From positions 1 through 7,196 of the forward strand of contig CALFYS010000040.1 in NCBI GenBank assembly GCA_937952245.1: a DNA stretch of 7,196 nt, given 5' to 3'. Shown one piece after another: positions 1 through 6,811 of the stretch (its first letter is position 1; the number at the start of each line of letters is the position of its first letter). The notes under the pieces are model-generated. The model was not told the origin of the DNA and did no database searches. It saw only the letters and a list, made by a program, of their open reading frames with translations. Source of the DNA: an uncultured Alphaproteobacteria bacterium (lineage in GTDB: Bacteria; Pseudomonadota; Alphaproteobacteria; Puniceispirillales; UBA1172). Position numbers and translations under genes: made by a program.

Positions 1-6
1 AGGCAT

Positions 7-972
7 ATGGAAAAAATCGACCATCAGATTACCAGCGACGACGCGGGCAGTCGGCTTGATCGGTTTATCCGCCGTCATCACCCGATGATTAATCAAGGGC
101 GGATTGAAAAGCTTCTGCGCGGTGGCGGGATCAGGGTTGATGGCGCGAAAGCCAAATCATCCACCCGTATCGCTGAAGGCCAGATTGTCACCATGCCGGC
201 GGTGATCATGACCGAAGCCTCAAAGCCCAAACCGCAACATAACATCAACCCTGAAGTGGTGAAAACGGTTCAACAAGCGGTGATCAGCCGTGGTGATGGT
301 TGGATTGCCCTGAATAAGCCATCAGGCTTGGCGACCCAAGGCGGTTCCGGCACCAGCCAGCACGTTGATGGCGCATTACCCATGGCCTTTCCCGATGAAG
401 AAAAACTGCGCTTGGTGCATCGTCTTGACCGCGATACATCAGGGGTGTTGGTGGTGGCGACCAATCTGGCGTCTGCCCGCGCGCTGGCGGCAGGGTTTCA
501 ACATCAGGATCATGCCAAGACTTATCTGGCGCTGGCCTTAGGGCAACCTAAAATCAAAGCAGGGGTGATCAACGCCCCGCTGGCGAAAACAGGCGGCAAA
601 GGCCATGAGCGCATGACGATTGATGAGGATGGCCAACCGGCGGTGACGCTCTATAAAGTCTTGGATTACATGGGGCGGTCGGTCAGTTTAATCGCCCTTC
701 GCCCCAAGACAGGGCGCACCCATCAATTGCGGGCGCATTTGGCGTCAATCGGTTGCCCGATTTTAGGGGATGGCAAATACGGCGGGGCGGAAGCTTTCCC
801 CAATGAGGCGGTGACGCGGCTTTGTCTGCACGCGGCTTCATTTGAAATGGCCGATGGGTCTTTTGTATCCGCGCCAATCCCTGATGATATGCGGCGTGTT
901 TTTGATTTCTTTGGTCTTGATGCTGATGATGCTTTTCATCGCGCCTCTGACCCCGATTGTTTTGAGGATTAA
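7..972 (+). CDS. rluC: RluC/RluD-family 23S rRNA pseudouridine synthase
   Basis: A cytoplasmic enzyme that isomerises specific uridines of 23S rRNA to pseudouridine. The 321-residue length is normal for the RluA/RluC/RluD family. Residues about 14-60 form an S4 RNA-binding domain (SRLDRFIRRH, then IRVDG). The catalytic domain follows from about residue 96: GWIALNKPSGL, then the signature HRLDRDTSG at 138-146, whose Asp141 is the expected catalytic aspartate, KTYLAL at 171-176, and RPKTGRTHQLRAHL at 232-245. The ATG at 7 is the first start in the window and is followed at once by the S4 domain; its ribosome binding site is mostly cut off by the window edge, with only AGG visible at 1-3. The gene stops 5 bases before atp12. 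The S4 plus catalytic layout, as in RluC and RluD, is clear. Choosing RluC (E. coli sites 955/2504/2580) over RluD is inference from the common alphaproteobacterial neighbourhood of rluC with atp12. Confidence 0.9.
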   Translation: MEKIDHQITSDDAGSRLDRFIRRHHPMINQGRIEKLLRGGGIRVDGAKAKSSTRIAEGQIVTMPAVIMTEASKPKPQHNINPEVVKTVQQAVISRGDGWIALNKPSGLATQGGSGTSQHVDGALPMAFPDEEKLRLVHRLDRDTSGVLVVATNLASARALAAGFQHQDHAKTYLALALGQPKIKAGVINAPLAKTGGKGHERMTIDEDGQPAVTLYKVLDYMGRSVSLIALRPKTGRTHQLRAHLASIGCPILGDGKYGGAEAFPNEAVTRLCLHAASFEMADGSFVSAPIPDDMRRVFDFFGLDADDAFHRASDPDCFED

Positions 973-977
973 TCACC

Positions 978-1709
978 ATGACCCCAATTGATAAAATCCC
1001 ATCCGATGAAAAACCAAAGGCCAAGCGGTTCTGGAAAGAAACCCACCTGAAAGAAGGCGATAACGGCTATATCATCACCCTTGATGGGCGTGAGGTTAAA
1101 ACCCCGCAAGGCAGCGCGATGCGCGTCCCGCAACGCCCTCTGGCTGAGGCGATTTGCAAAGAATGGGATGACCAACAGCAAGAGATTAACCCTGAAGCCA
1201 TGCCGATGTTTAAATTCACCGTCACCGCGATTGACAGGGTCACCCCGCAACGCGCGGCGATTGTCCATGAATTGGCGAATTACGGGGCGAATGATCTGTT
1301 GTGTTATCGGGAAGAAAATGATCAACGGCTTTCCGCCCATCAACATCAATCATGGCAGCCTTATCTGGATTGGCTGGAACAAACCCACGCCATCACCTTA
1401 AAGGTGTTTTCAGGGATTATGCCCGGCGATCAGGCGCAAGATATGAAAAACGCTATGGTTGATTTGGTCGATCGGCATGATGACTTTGCGCTGGCAGGCT
1501 TGCATACGATGGTGACCTGTTCAGGGTCTTTGGTTTTGGGTCTTGCCGCGAAAGAAAAACTCCACCCCATTGATACAATTTTTGAAGCCGCGTTTTTAGA
1601 TGATTTGTGGCAACAAGAGAAATGGGGTTATGATGCTGAAACCGATCAGCGTTTGAAAAATCATCAATTGCTACTTCAACACGCGCATCAATATCTGGAG
1701 ATGCTTTAA
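978..1709 (+). CDS. ATP12 family F1-ATPase assembly chaperone
   Basis: A 243-residue member of the ATP12 family. In mitochondria ATP12 binds the free alpha subunit of F1-ATPase and keeps it from aggregating until it joins beta; the bacterial versions, found in Alphaproteobacteria, are presumed to do the same in the cytoplasm. Visible family features are RFWKE near residue 17, a beta-rich N-terminal part with LDGREVKTPQG (35-45), the stretch EWDDQQQEINPEAMPM (62-77), NDLLCYRE (105-112), SWQPYLDWLE (125-134), SGSLVLGLA (182-190), and the C-terminal FLDDLWQQEKWGYDAETDQR (206-225). The ATG at 978 is 5 bases after the rluC stop; GAGG at 964-967, inside the end of rluC, is a plausible ribosome binding site about 10 bases upstream, which suggests translational coupling. 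No ATP synthase genes are in the window. Its placement beside pccB is probably conserved gene order rather than functional linkage. Confidence 0.92.
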   Translation: MTPIDKIPSDEKPKAKRFWKETHLKEGDNGYIITLDGREVKTPQGSAMRVPQRPLAEAICKEWDDQQQEINPEAMPMFKFTVTAIDRVTPQRAAIVHELANYGANDLLCYREENDQRLSAHQHQSWQPYLDWLEQTHAITLKVFSGIMPGDQAQDMKNAMVDLVDRHDDFALAGLHTMVTCSGSLVLGLAAKEKLHPIDTIFEAAFLDDLWQQEKWGYDAETDQRLKNHQLLLQHAHQYLEML

Positions 1710-1725
1710 TGTCAGGGGGAATAAC

Positions 1726-3258
1726 ATGACAGGGATCATCGAAGAATTAGAAGCCCGCCGCAAACGGGCTCGGGCAGGCGGCGGCGAACGCCGTACCGAC
1801 GCCCAGCACGGCAAAGGGAAATTAACCGCCCGTGAGCGGCTTGATCTTCTTCTGGATGAAGGCAGTTTTGAAGAATGGGATATGTTTGTTGAACACCGTT
1901 GCCATGATTTTGGCATGGAAGACAACACCATCCCCGGTGATGGCGTGGTCACGGGCTTTGGCCGTATCAATGGCCGCACGGTTTTTGTGTTCTCCCAAGA
2001 TTTCACCGTCTTGGGCGGGTCTTTGTCTGAAACCCATGCTGAAAAAATCTGCAAAGTGATGGATCAAGCCATTAAGAATGGCGTGCCGGTGATCGGGCTT
2101 AATGATTCCGGTGGCGCGCGCATCCAAGAAGGGGTCGCCTCTCTTGGTGGTTATGCTGAAGTCTTCCAACGCAACGCCACCGCATCAGGGGTCGTGCCGC
2201 AAATATCGGTGGTCATGGGGCCTTGCGCCGGCGGGGCGGTATATTCCCCTGCCATTACCGATTTCATCTTCATGGTGGAAGGCTCATCCTATATGTATGT
2301 GACGGGGCCTGATGTGGTCAAAACCGTCACCCATGAAACCGTCACCCATGATGAATTGGGCGGTGCCGCCACCCATACCAAAACTTCAGGCGTGGCGCAT
2401 AAATCCTATGATAATGATGTGGCTGCCCTCATGGGGGTTCGGGCGTTGATGGCGTATTTGCCGCAATCCAATCGCGAGATGCCGCCACGGCTTGAAACCC
2501 GTGATATTGCGGATCGTCCCGCCCCGGCCTTGGATCGCATTATCCCCAGCAATCCAAACGCCCCTTATGATATGGCGGAAGTCATCAGCCATATTGTTGA
2601 TGAAGATAGTTTCTTTGAAATTCATCCTGATTTCGCCGCCAATATCATCACCGGTTTTGCCCATATTGATGGCCGGTCTGTGGCGGTGATCGCCAATCAA
2701 CCCATGGTCTTGGCGGGCTGTCTTGATATTAACGCATCCCGGAAAGCGGCACGATTTGTTCGGTTTGCCGATGCCTTTAACATTCCTATCCTGACGCTGG
2801 TGGATGTGCCTGGGTTTATGCCGGGGACGGCTCAAGAAAATGGCGGGATCATCAACCATGGGGCGAAATTGCTCTATGCCTATGCTGAGGCCACCGTGCC
2901 TAAAGTGACGGTGATTACCCGCAAAGCTTATGGCGGTGCCTATGATGTCATGGCCTCAAAACATTTGCGCGGTGATGTCAATTACGCTTGGCCGACGGCT
3001 GAAATCGCGGTCATGGGGCCAGAAGGCGCGGCGCGGATTATCTTCCGGAAAGATGCTGAAGACCCCGATAAATTAAAAGAACGGACCGAAGAATATCGCC
3101 AGAAATTTGCCAATCCGTTTATTGCCGCGGGTCGGGGTTATATTGACGATGTCATTATGCCGCGCAACAGCCGCCGCCGGATCGCGCGGGCGTTTGCCAT
3201 GCTCGAAGACAAAGAGCTGCAAAACCCTTGGCGCAAACACGATAACCTGCCGCTATAA
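1726..3258 (+). CDS. pccB: Propionyl-CoA carboxylase beta subunit (carboxyltransferase)
   Basis: Transfers the carboxyl group from carboxybiotin on PccA to propionyl-CoA, giving methylmalonyl-CoA. The 510-residue length is standard for PccB. The N-terminal carboxyltransferase half has GKLTARERLDLLLDEGSFEE (31-50), the oxyanion-type motif SGGARIQEG (128-136) and CAGGAVYSPA (167-176). The C-terminal half has TLVDVPGFMPGTAQENGGII (357-376) and KAYGGAYDVM (400-409). Asp407 in GGAYDVM aligns with the acyl-CoA specificity residue known from Streptomyces PccB, where Asp favours propionyl-CoA and Ile or Cys favour other substrates; it therefore points to propionyl- rather than acetyl-CoA. The insertion typical of methylcrotonyl-CoA carboxylase is not evident. 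A strong ribosome binding site AGGGGGA (1714-1720) sits 5 bases before the ATG and fixes the start. pccA follows after 14 bases. Confidence 0.96.
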   Translation: MTGIIEELEARRKRARAGGGERRTDAQHGKGKLTARERLDLLLDEGSFEEWDMFVEHRCHDFGMEDNTIPGDGVVTGFGRINGRTVFVFSQDFTVLGGSLSETHAEKICKVMDQAIKNGVPVIGLNDSGGARIQEGVASLGGYAEVFQRNATASGVVPQISVVMGPCAGGAVYSPAITDFIFMVEGSSYMYVTGPDVVKTVTHETVTHDELGGAATHTKTSGVAHKSYDNDVAALMGVRALMAYLPQSNREMPPRLETRDIADRPAPALDRIIPSNPNAPYDMAEVISHIVDEDSFFEIHPDFAANIITGFAHIDGRSVAVIANQPMVLAGCLDINASRKAARFVRFADAFNIPILTLVDVPGFMPGTAQENGGIINHGAKLLYAYAEATVPKVTVITRKAYGGAYDVMASKHLRGDVNYAWPTAEIAVMGPEGAARIIFRKDAEDPDKLKERTEEYRQKFANPFIAAGRGYIDDVIMPRNSRRRIARAFAMLEDKELQNPWRKHDNLPL

Positions 3259-3272
3259 GACAGGAGACGATA

Positions 3273-5288
3273 ATGTTTTCAAAAATTCTGATTGCCAACC
3301 GTGGTGAGATCGCTTGCCGTATTATGAAAACCGCAAAAGCCATGGGGATTGCCACGGTGGCGGTGTATTCCGATGCTGATGCCAATGGTGAACACGTTGC
3401 CATGGCCGATGAAGCGGTGCGGATTGGCCCGCCGCCATCGGCTGAAAGTTATTTGCAGGCGGATCGTATTATTCAAGCCGCCCTTGATACGGGGGCTGAA
3501 GCCATTCACCCGGGGTTTGGGTTTTTATCGGAAAACGCTGATTTCGTTGCGGCGGTTGAAGCCAAAGGCTTGGTCTTTATTGGCCCTGATACAGAAGCCA
3601 TTGCCTCGATGGGGGATAAAATCACCTCAAAGAATATCGCGGACAAAGCCGGGGTTTCAACCGTGCCCGGGACACCGGACGCGGTCGAAGACCTTGATGA
3701 AGCGGCAACACGGGCAGGGGAGATTGGTTATCCGGTGATGATCAAAGCATCCGCCGGTGGTGGCGGTAAAGGGATGCGGATTGCCCATGATGAGGCGGAA
3801 TTGCGCGTTGCCATGCCGCAAGCCCAGAATGAAGCGGCGTCTTCCTTTGGGGATTCCCGTGTCTTTATCGAAAAATTTGTCACCAATCCTCGCCATATTG
3901 AAATTCAGGTGCTGGCCGATACCCATGGCCATGTCGTCTATCTTGGGGAGCGTGAATGTTCCTTGCAACGCCGCCATCAAAAGGTCTTTGAAGAAGCCCC
4001 AAGCCCGTTTATCAGCGATAAAACAAGACAGGCCATGGGGCAGCAAGCCGTGGAATTGGCGAAAGCGGTAAATTACCGTTCCGCGGGCACGGTGGAGTTT
4101 ATTGTGGGGGCGGATGAAGATTTCTATTTCCTTGAAATGAACACCCGCCTGCAGGTTGAACATCCCGTGACCGAACTTGTCTATGGGCTTGATTTGGTGG
4201 AATGGATGATCCGTATTGCCGCCGGTGAAAAACTGAGCCTGAAGCAAAGTGAGATCAAACCCAATGGCTGGGCGATGGAAGCCCGGGTTTATGCCGAAGA
4301 CCCTTCACGGGGGTTCTTGCCGTCTATTGGCCGCCTGACCCGTTACCAAGAACCGTCAGGCGAAGGTGTTCGTGTGGATAGTGGGATCGCCGAAGGCGGT
4401 GAGATTTCCATGTTCTATGACCCGATGATCGCGAAATTGATCACCCATGGCAAAACCCGCGATGAGGCGATTGATCGTCTGGCGGGGGCGCTGGATGGAT
4501 ATGTCATTGATGGTCTGGGGCATAACCGCCAATTCCTGCGCCATGTTTGTGATAATGCGGATTTCCGGAAAGGTGATATGACGACAGGGTTTATCGCCGA
4601 GGTTTATCCCGATGGTTATACCCCTGCGGTGGCGAGTGGTGATGCGTTGGGGCAGATGCGGGCGCTGGCGGTTCTGCTGGTGGCGGATCGCATGGCGCGC
4701 GTTGCCAAAATTGGAGGCAGCAATAACGGGGGTCAGGTTGAAACCCAATTCCGCTGTTATGATGATGGCGGTGAAGTTGAAGCGTCCGTCCGTTTTGATG
4801 ATGCCATCACCATCAGCATTGATGGCACGGATTATCAGTTTGAAGACCTTCCTGACCAATCCGCCCGCCTGTTCCAAGGCACGATCAATGGCAAGACGGT
4901 ACAAATCCAATATCGCCGCCGTGCCGAAACCGTCCATATGATGATGGCGGCTGATCGGCTGGATGTTTTGGTCTTGCCCGCTCGCGCCGCCGCCGCCCAA
5001 GCTTTGATGCCGGTTCGCGATGATACCGCTGGCGCAAAGCAAGTGGTGGCGCCAATGCCGGGCTTGCTGACAAAACTGTTGGTGAAAGCAGGCGATAGCG
5101 TCAACGCAGGCGATGATGTGGCGGTGATCGAGGCCATGAAGATGGAAAACCTCTTGAAGGCTGACGCTGGCGGCGTGGTTGCTGAAATTCACGCGGCGGA
5201 AGGTGATAACCTGATGGTTGATCAGGCGATCTTGAGTTTTGCCGATGATGGGGCTGATGACGCGGCTGAAGATGGAGACCATGGCTGA
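3273..5288 (+). CDS. pccA: Propionyl-CoA carboxylase alpha subunit (biotin carboxylase plus biotin carrier)
   Basis: A 671-residue subunit that uses ATP and bicarbonate to carboxylate its own biotin, then hands the carboxyl to PccB. Domains in order are an N-terminal biotin carboxylase fold (SKILIANRGEIACRI, 3-17), an ATP-grasp domain with the glycine loop GGGGKGMR (162-169), RRHQKVFEEAPSP (233-245) and EMNTRLQVEHPVTE (288-301), a C-terminal biotin carboxylase lobe with EARVYAED (336-343), a BT linker domain (about 450-580) typical of PCC alpha, and a biotinyl domain whose EAMKMEN motif carries the biotinylated Lys623. Arg292 and Arg338 fall at the same numbers as catalytic arginines of E. 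coli AccC, so the active site looks intact. AGGAG (3262-3266) lies 6 bases before the ATG. The tail after the biotinyl domain is acidic, with seven Asp/Glu in the last 14 residues, and its codons also hold the start of the next gene. The BT domain and adjacent pccB favour PCC over a methylcrotonyl- or geranyl-CoA carboxylase. Confidence 0.96.
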   Translation: MFSKILIANRGEIACRIMKTAKAMGIATVAVYSDADANGEHVAMADEAVRIGPPPSAESYLQADRIIQAALDTGAEAIHPGFGFLSENADFVAAVEAKGLVFIGPDTEAIASMGDKITSKNIADKAGVSTVPGTPDAVEDLDEAATRAGEIGYPVMIKASAGGGGKGMRIAHDEAELRVAMPQAQNEAASSFGDSRVFIEKFVTNPRHIEIQVLADTHGHVVYLGERECSLQRRHQKVFEEAPSPFISDKTRQAMGQQAVELAKAVNYRSAGTVEFIVGADEDFYFLEMNTRLQVEHPVTELVYGLDLVEWMIRIAAGEKLSLKQSEIKPNGWAMEARVYAEDPSRGFLPSIGRLTRYQEPSGEGVRVDSGIAEGGEISMFYDPMIAKLITHGKTRDEAIDRLAGALDGYVIDGLGHNRQFLRHVCDNADFRKGDMTTGFIAEVYPDGYTPAVASGDALGQMRALAVLLVADRMARVAKIGGSNNGGQVETQFRCYDDGGEVEASVRFDDAITISIDGTDYQFEDLPDQSARLFQGTINGKTVQIQYRRRAETVHMMMAADRLDVLVLPARAAAAQALMPVRDDTAGAKQVVAPMPGLLTKLLVKAGDSVNAGDDVAVIEAMKMENLLKADAGGVVAEIHAAEGDNLMVDQAILSFADDGADDAAEDGDHG

Positions 5289-5667
5289 TCCCGCGGTTTT
5301 AAAACGGCTGGAGGCGGCACGCCATCATTTAGGGCCCCATGGCGGGGTGCTGATGGCAGAAATGGTCTCAGCGGCGCGGCAAGGCCTCAATGCCACGGTG
5401 ATTATCCAAGCCTGCGCGGTCTTGGATGTGATGTTGAGGGAGCCTTCGGGTCGCCCCTTTGATGCCGATGGAATGGATCTGGCCGCCGCCCGTGACAGCC
5501 GCGATGCCTTTTGGTTGCGGGAACGCCGCAATGGGATTGTTCATTACGAAGGCGGGCAGGGCGGCTTGATGGGCGATGACAGTGATGTCAGCCTCGCCCG
5601 TGACGCGGATCGCGCCTTAAAAACCGTGATCGAGGCGATTGATCTCTTGGTTTGGGGCGTTGAGTAA
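5281..5667 (+). CDS. Small protein of unknown function, HEPN-like RNxxxH motif
   Basis: A 128-residue protein that I do not recognise as a named family. It appears soluble and helical: residues about 5-34 and 37-53 look like two amphipathic helices (VLKRLEAARHHL; VIIQACAVLDVMLRE), followed by a loop, then a helix with FWLRERRNGIVHYEGG (77-92) and a final helix ARDADRALKTVIEAIDLL (106-123). The segment Arg83-Asn84-x3-His88 matches the R-(polar)-x3-H signature of HEPN domains, many of which are RNases or nucleotidyltransferase partners; a four-helix pattern of this length would also fit. That is inference from a short motif. The ATG at 5281 overlaps the pccA stop by 8 bases (ATGGCTGA), implying translational coupling; in-frame alternatives are ATG 5272 and TTG 5239. 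GGAG at 5274-5277 is rather close to the chosen ATG. Its position suggests co-expression with propionyl-CoA carboxylase, but no role in it can be shown. Confidence 0.75.
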   Translation: MADPAVLKRLEAARHHLGPHGGVLMAEMVSAARQGLNATVIIQACAVLDVMLREPSGRPFDADGMDLAAARDSRDAFWLRERRNGIVHYEGGQGGLMGDDSDVSLARDADRALKTVIEAIDLLVWGVE

Positions 5668-5700
5668 TCTGGTTTTGGGAGTAATTAAACTCTAAATTAA

Positions 5701-6396
5701 TCAGGCTTCAAAAGGAAACGCCGCGGCAAATGTTGCCGCCAGCGCGTCATCCAAATCATCCATCGAGGCTTCGGGGGCGATTTGCCGGATGCTGGTGACG
5801 CCGCCATCGTGAATCCCGCAAGGGATGATGCCGTCAAACGCCGCCAAATCAGGGTCATGATTAATCGCCATGCCATGCCAGCTGACCCATTTTGTCAACC
5901 GCACGCCGATGGCGGTAATTTTATTTGGGGGGATTTCATGGGGCGGCGTGCTGTCACCCCCATTCACCCACACCCCGGGGTAGCCTTGCCTGCGGTCAGC
6001 GGTAATCCCCAATTGCCCCAAAGCCGCAATCGCCCAGCCTTCGACTTCATGGATAAAACGGCGGATGTCTTGCCCGCGTTTTTCAACATCCAGCAGAATA
6101 TAAACAACCCTTTGGCCGGGGCCGTGATACGTCCATTCGCCGCCGCGCCCTGTCTGGCGGATCAGCGCATCCTTGGGGTTGATCAAATCATCTTCTTTGG
6201 CGGAAGTGCCCGCGGTATAGACAGGCGGATGTTCCAACAGCCAGATCAACTCCCCCGCTGTGCCTTGGCGGATGGCATGGGCGCGCGCCTCCATTTCGGC
6301 CAAAGCGTGGTCATAATCAACACGTTCGGTGCTGACGCGCCATTCCAAGGGCAGGGCAAGGGGGCTGGGTTGCGGTTTCGGGTGTTGCGATGTCAT
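5701..6396 (-). CDS. lipB: Octanoyltransferase (lipoyl(octanoyl) transferase)
   Basis: Moves the octanoyl group from octanoyl-ACP to a lysine of lipoyl domains (E2 subunits of 2-oxoacid dehydrogenases, glycine cleavage H protein) in the cytoplasm; LipA then inserts sulfur. Counted from the ATG at 6396 the protein has 231 residues, normal for LipB. Family motifs are LLEHPPVYTAG (53-63), RGGEWTYHGPGQ (84-95), the lysine segment NKITAIGVR with Lys159, WHGMAIN, and GIIPCGIHDGGVTS with Cys193; Lys and Cys are the expected catalytic pair. A GTG at 6414 would add six residues (MDYANP when initiated). Neither start has a clear Shine-Dalgarno, so I chose the ATG. The gene converges on the pcc operon with 33 bases between stop codons and no strong shared terminator. 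Its upstream region faces the repeat-rich intergenic stretch before the tRNA. Confidence 0.94.
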   Translation of the reverse strand: MTSQHPKPQPSPLALPLEWRVSTERVDYDHALAEMEARAHAIRQGTAGELIWLLEHPPVYTAGTSAKEDDLINPKDALIRQTGRGGEWTYHGPGQRVVYILLDVEKRGQDIRRFIHEVEGWAIAALGQLGITADRRQGYPGVWVNGGDSTPPHEIPPNKITAIGVRLTKWVSWHGMAINHDPDLAAFDGIIPCGIHDGGVTSIRQIAPEASMDDLDDALAATFAAAFPFEA

Positions 6397-6472
6397 GGGG
6401 TTAGCATAATCCACGCCCCCATATTGGCAAGAGGGATGTTAAGGGCAGGTGTAATCCCCAGATGGCGGTGAG

Positions 6473-6524
6473 GGATTGGGGTGATGGATTGCGGCGGCGG
6501 TGGATTGGGGTGATGAATTGTTGC
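6473..6524. repeat. 29-bp imperfect tandem repeat, about 1.8 copies
   Basis: GGATTGGGGTGATG occurs at 6473-6486 and again at 6502-6515, exactly 29 bases apart, and the copies abut (6473-6501, then 6502-6524). After the identical 14 bases the copies continue GATTG versus AATTG and then diverge. The stretch lies in the non-coding gap between lipB (- strand) and the tRNA, roughly 75-130 bases upstream of the lipB start. No protein match is apparent on either strand. It is most simply a small slippage-generated minisatellite; a binding site array is possible but unsupported. Confidence 0.75.
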
Positions 6525-6548
6525 TATGAATTGTTGTTTTGAATTGCG
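6514..6548. repeat. 13-bp tandem repeat, about 2.6 copies
   Basis: TGAATTGTTGCTA (6514-6526) is followed without gap by TGAATTGTTGTTT (6527-6539) and a partial third unit TGAATTG (6540-6546). The GAATTG cores therefore start at 6515, 6528 and 6541, a strict 13-base period. The array overlaps the end of the 29-bp repeat. It is A/T-rich compared with its G-rich left neighbour. No coding function is seen. Confidence 0.75.
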
Positions 6549-6642
6549 TGGGATCGCAGATGGGGCTTGCCATGATGGCGGTGATTTGCTAGTCACAATG
6601 CACCAGAACGATGGCAAGCCTACAGGCTGACCATCCCTCGGT

Positions 6643-6731
6643 GCGGCTGTGGCGGAATTGGTAGACGCGCAGCGTTGAGGTCGCTGTGGGGCTAATACCC
6701 CGTGGAAGTTCGAGTCTTCTCAGCCGCACCA
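6643..6731 (+). tRNA. tRNA-Leu, anticodon GAG, CCA encoded
   Basis: An 89-base class II tRNA folds completely. The acceptor stem is GCGGCTG (6643-6649) with CAGCCGC (6721-6727), discriminator A at 6728 and genomic CCA at 6729-6731. The D arm contains AATTGGTAGA. The anticodon stem CAGCG (6670-6674) pairs with CGCTG (6682-6686) around the loop TTGAGGT, giving anticodon GAG at 6677-6679, which reads CUC/CUU leucine codons. The long variable arm has stem GGGG (6688-6691) with CCCC (6698-6701), as expected for leucine. The T arm is GGAAG-TTCGAGT-CTTCT (6704-6720) with one G-U pair. All stems are intact, so it should be functional despite the adjacent integrase. No convincing promoter was found in the 100 bases upstream. 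Confidence 0.97.
6704..6731 (+). other. Putative attachment site core in the tRNA-Leu 3' end
   Basis: Tyrosine recombinases of tRNA-targeting elements usually recombine within the T arm and acceptor 3' half, so that the incoming copy restores the tRNA. Here an integrase begins 77 bases downstream in the same direction, and the tRNA is whole. That makes the T arm through CCA the likely att core. The exact ends cannot be set because the other copy, expected at the far end of the element, lies outside the window. Confidence 0.45.
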
Positions 6732-6785
6732 TTTCTCTTCAAAAACCCGCAGAGTTCCAAGAGTTTTCCTACTGCAAACGCAAAG

Positions 6786-6806
6786 GGTAGGACAAACGGT
6801 AGGACA
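6786..6806. repeat. 9-bp direct repeats with an inverted partner, upstream of integrase
   Basis: GGTAGGACA is present at 6786-6794 and 6798-6806, a 12-base period, about one helical turn, so both copies lie on about the same face of the DNA. TCCTAC at 6767-6772 is the inverse of the shared GTAGGA, giving a third, opposed copy. They fill the short gap between tRNA and integrase and the second copy overlaps the integrase ribosome binding region. Such repeats are candidates for integrase arm-type sites, excisionase sites or an autoregulatory operator; the choice is inference. Confidence 0.6.
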
Positions 6807-6811
6807 TTTTG
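6801..6811 (+). promoter_or_regulatory. Ribosome binding site and TTG start deciding the integrase N-terminus
   Basis: AGGA at 6801-6804 lies 4 bases before TTG at 6809-6811. The reading frame is closed just upstream by TAG at 6800-6802, so the only possible early starts are ATT 6806 or TTG 6809; the next in-frame ATG is at 7079, far inside the conserved region. TTG gives the family-like beginning MAKYLFQKRG when initiated with methionine. Confidence 0.6.

Noticed and set aside
4356..5282. A 308-codon open frame antisense to pccA
   Set aside because: It lies wholly opposite a highly conserved pccA, its product is rich in His/Ile/Arg in the pattern expected from reversed GC-biased codons, and it shows no family motif.
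5679..5692. GAGT-AATTAA-ACTC inverted repeat between the pcc operon and lipB as a bidirectional terminator
   Set aside because: Only four base pairs with an A/T loop and no clean T tract on either side; too weak to call.
5782..6471. A 229-codon open frame antisense to lipB
   Set aside because: lipB on the other strand has intact catalytic motifs; this frame has no recognisable domain and is a mirror of lipB codon bias.
6567..6595. TTGCCA and TAGTCA spaced by 17 bases as a promoter for the tRNA
   Set aside because: The -10 match is poor and the start point would lie about 40 bases before the tRNA; other pairs fit equally well, so no promoter is called.
6393..6617. A 74-codon - strand frame over the lipB upstream region
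   Set aside because: Its product is a low-complexity Pro/His/Ile string created by the tandem repeats; no ribosome binding site or family resemblance was seen.
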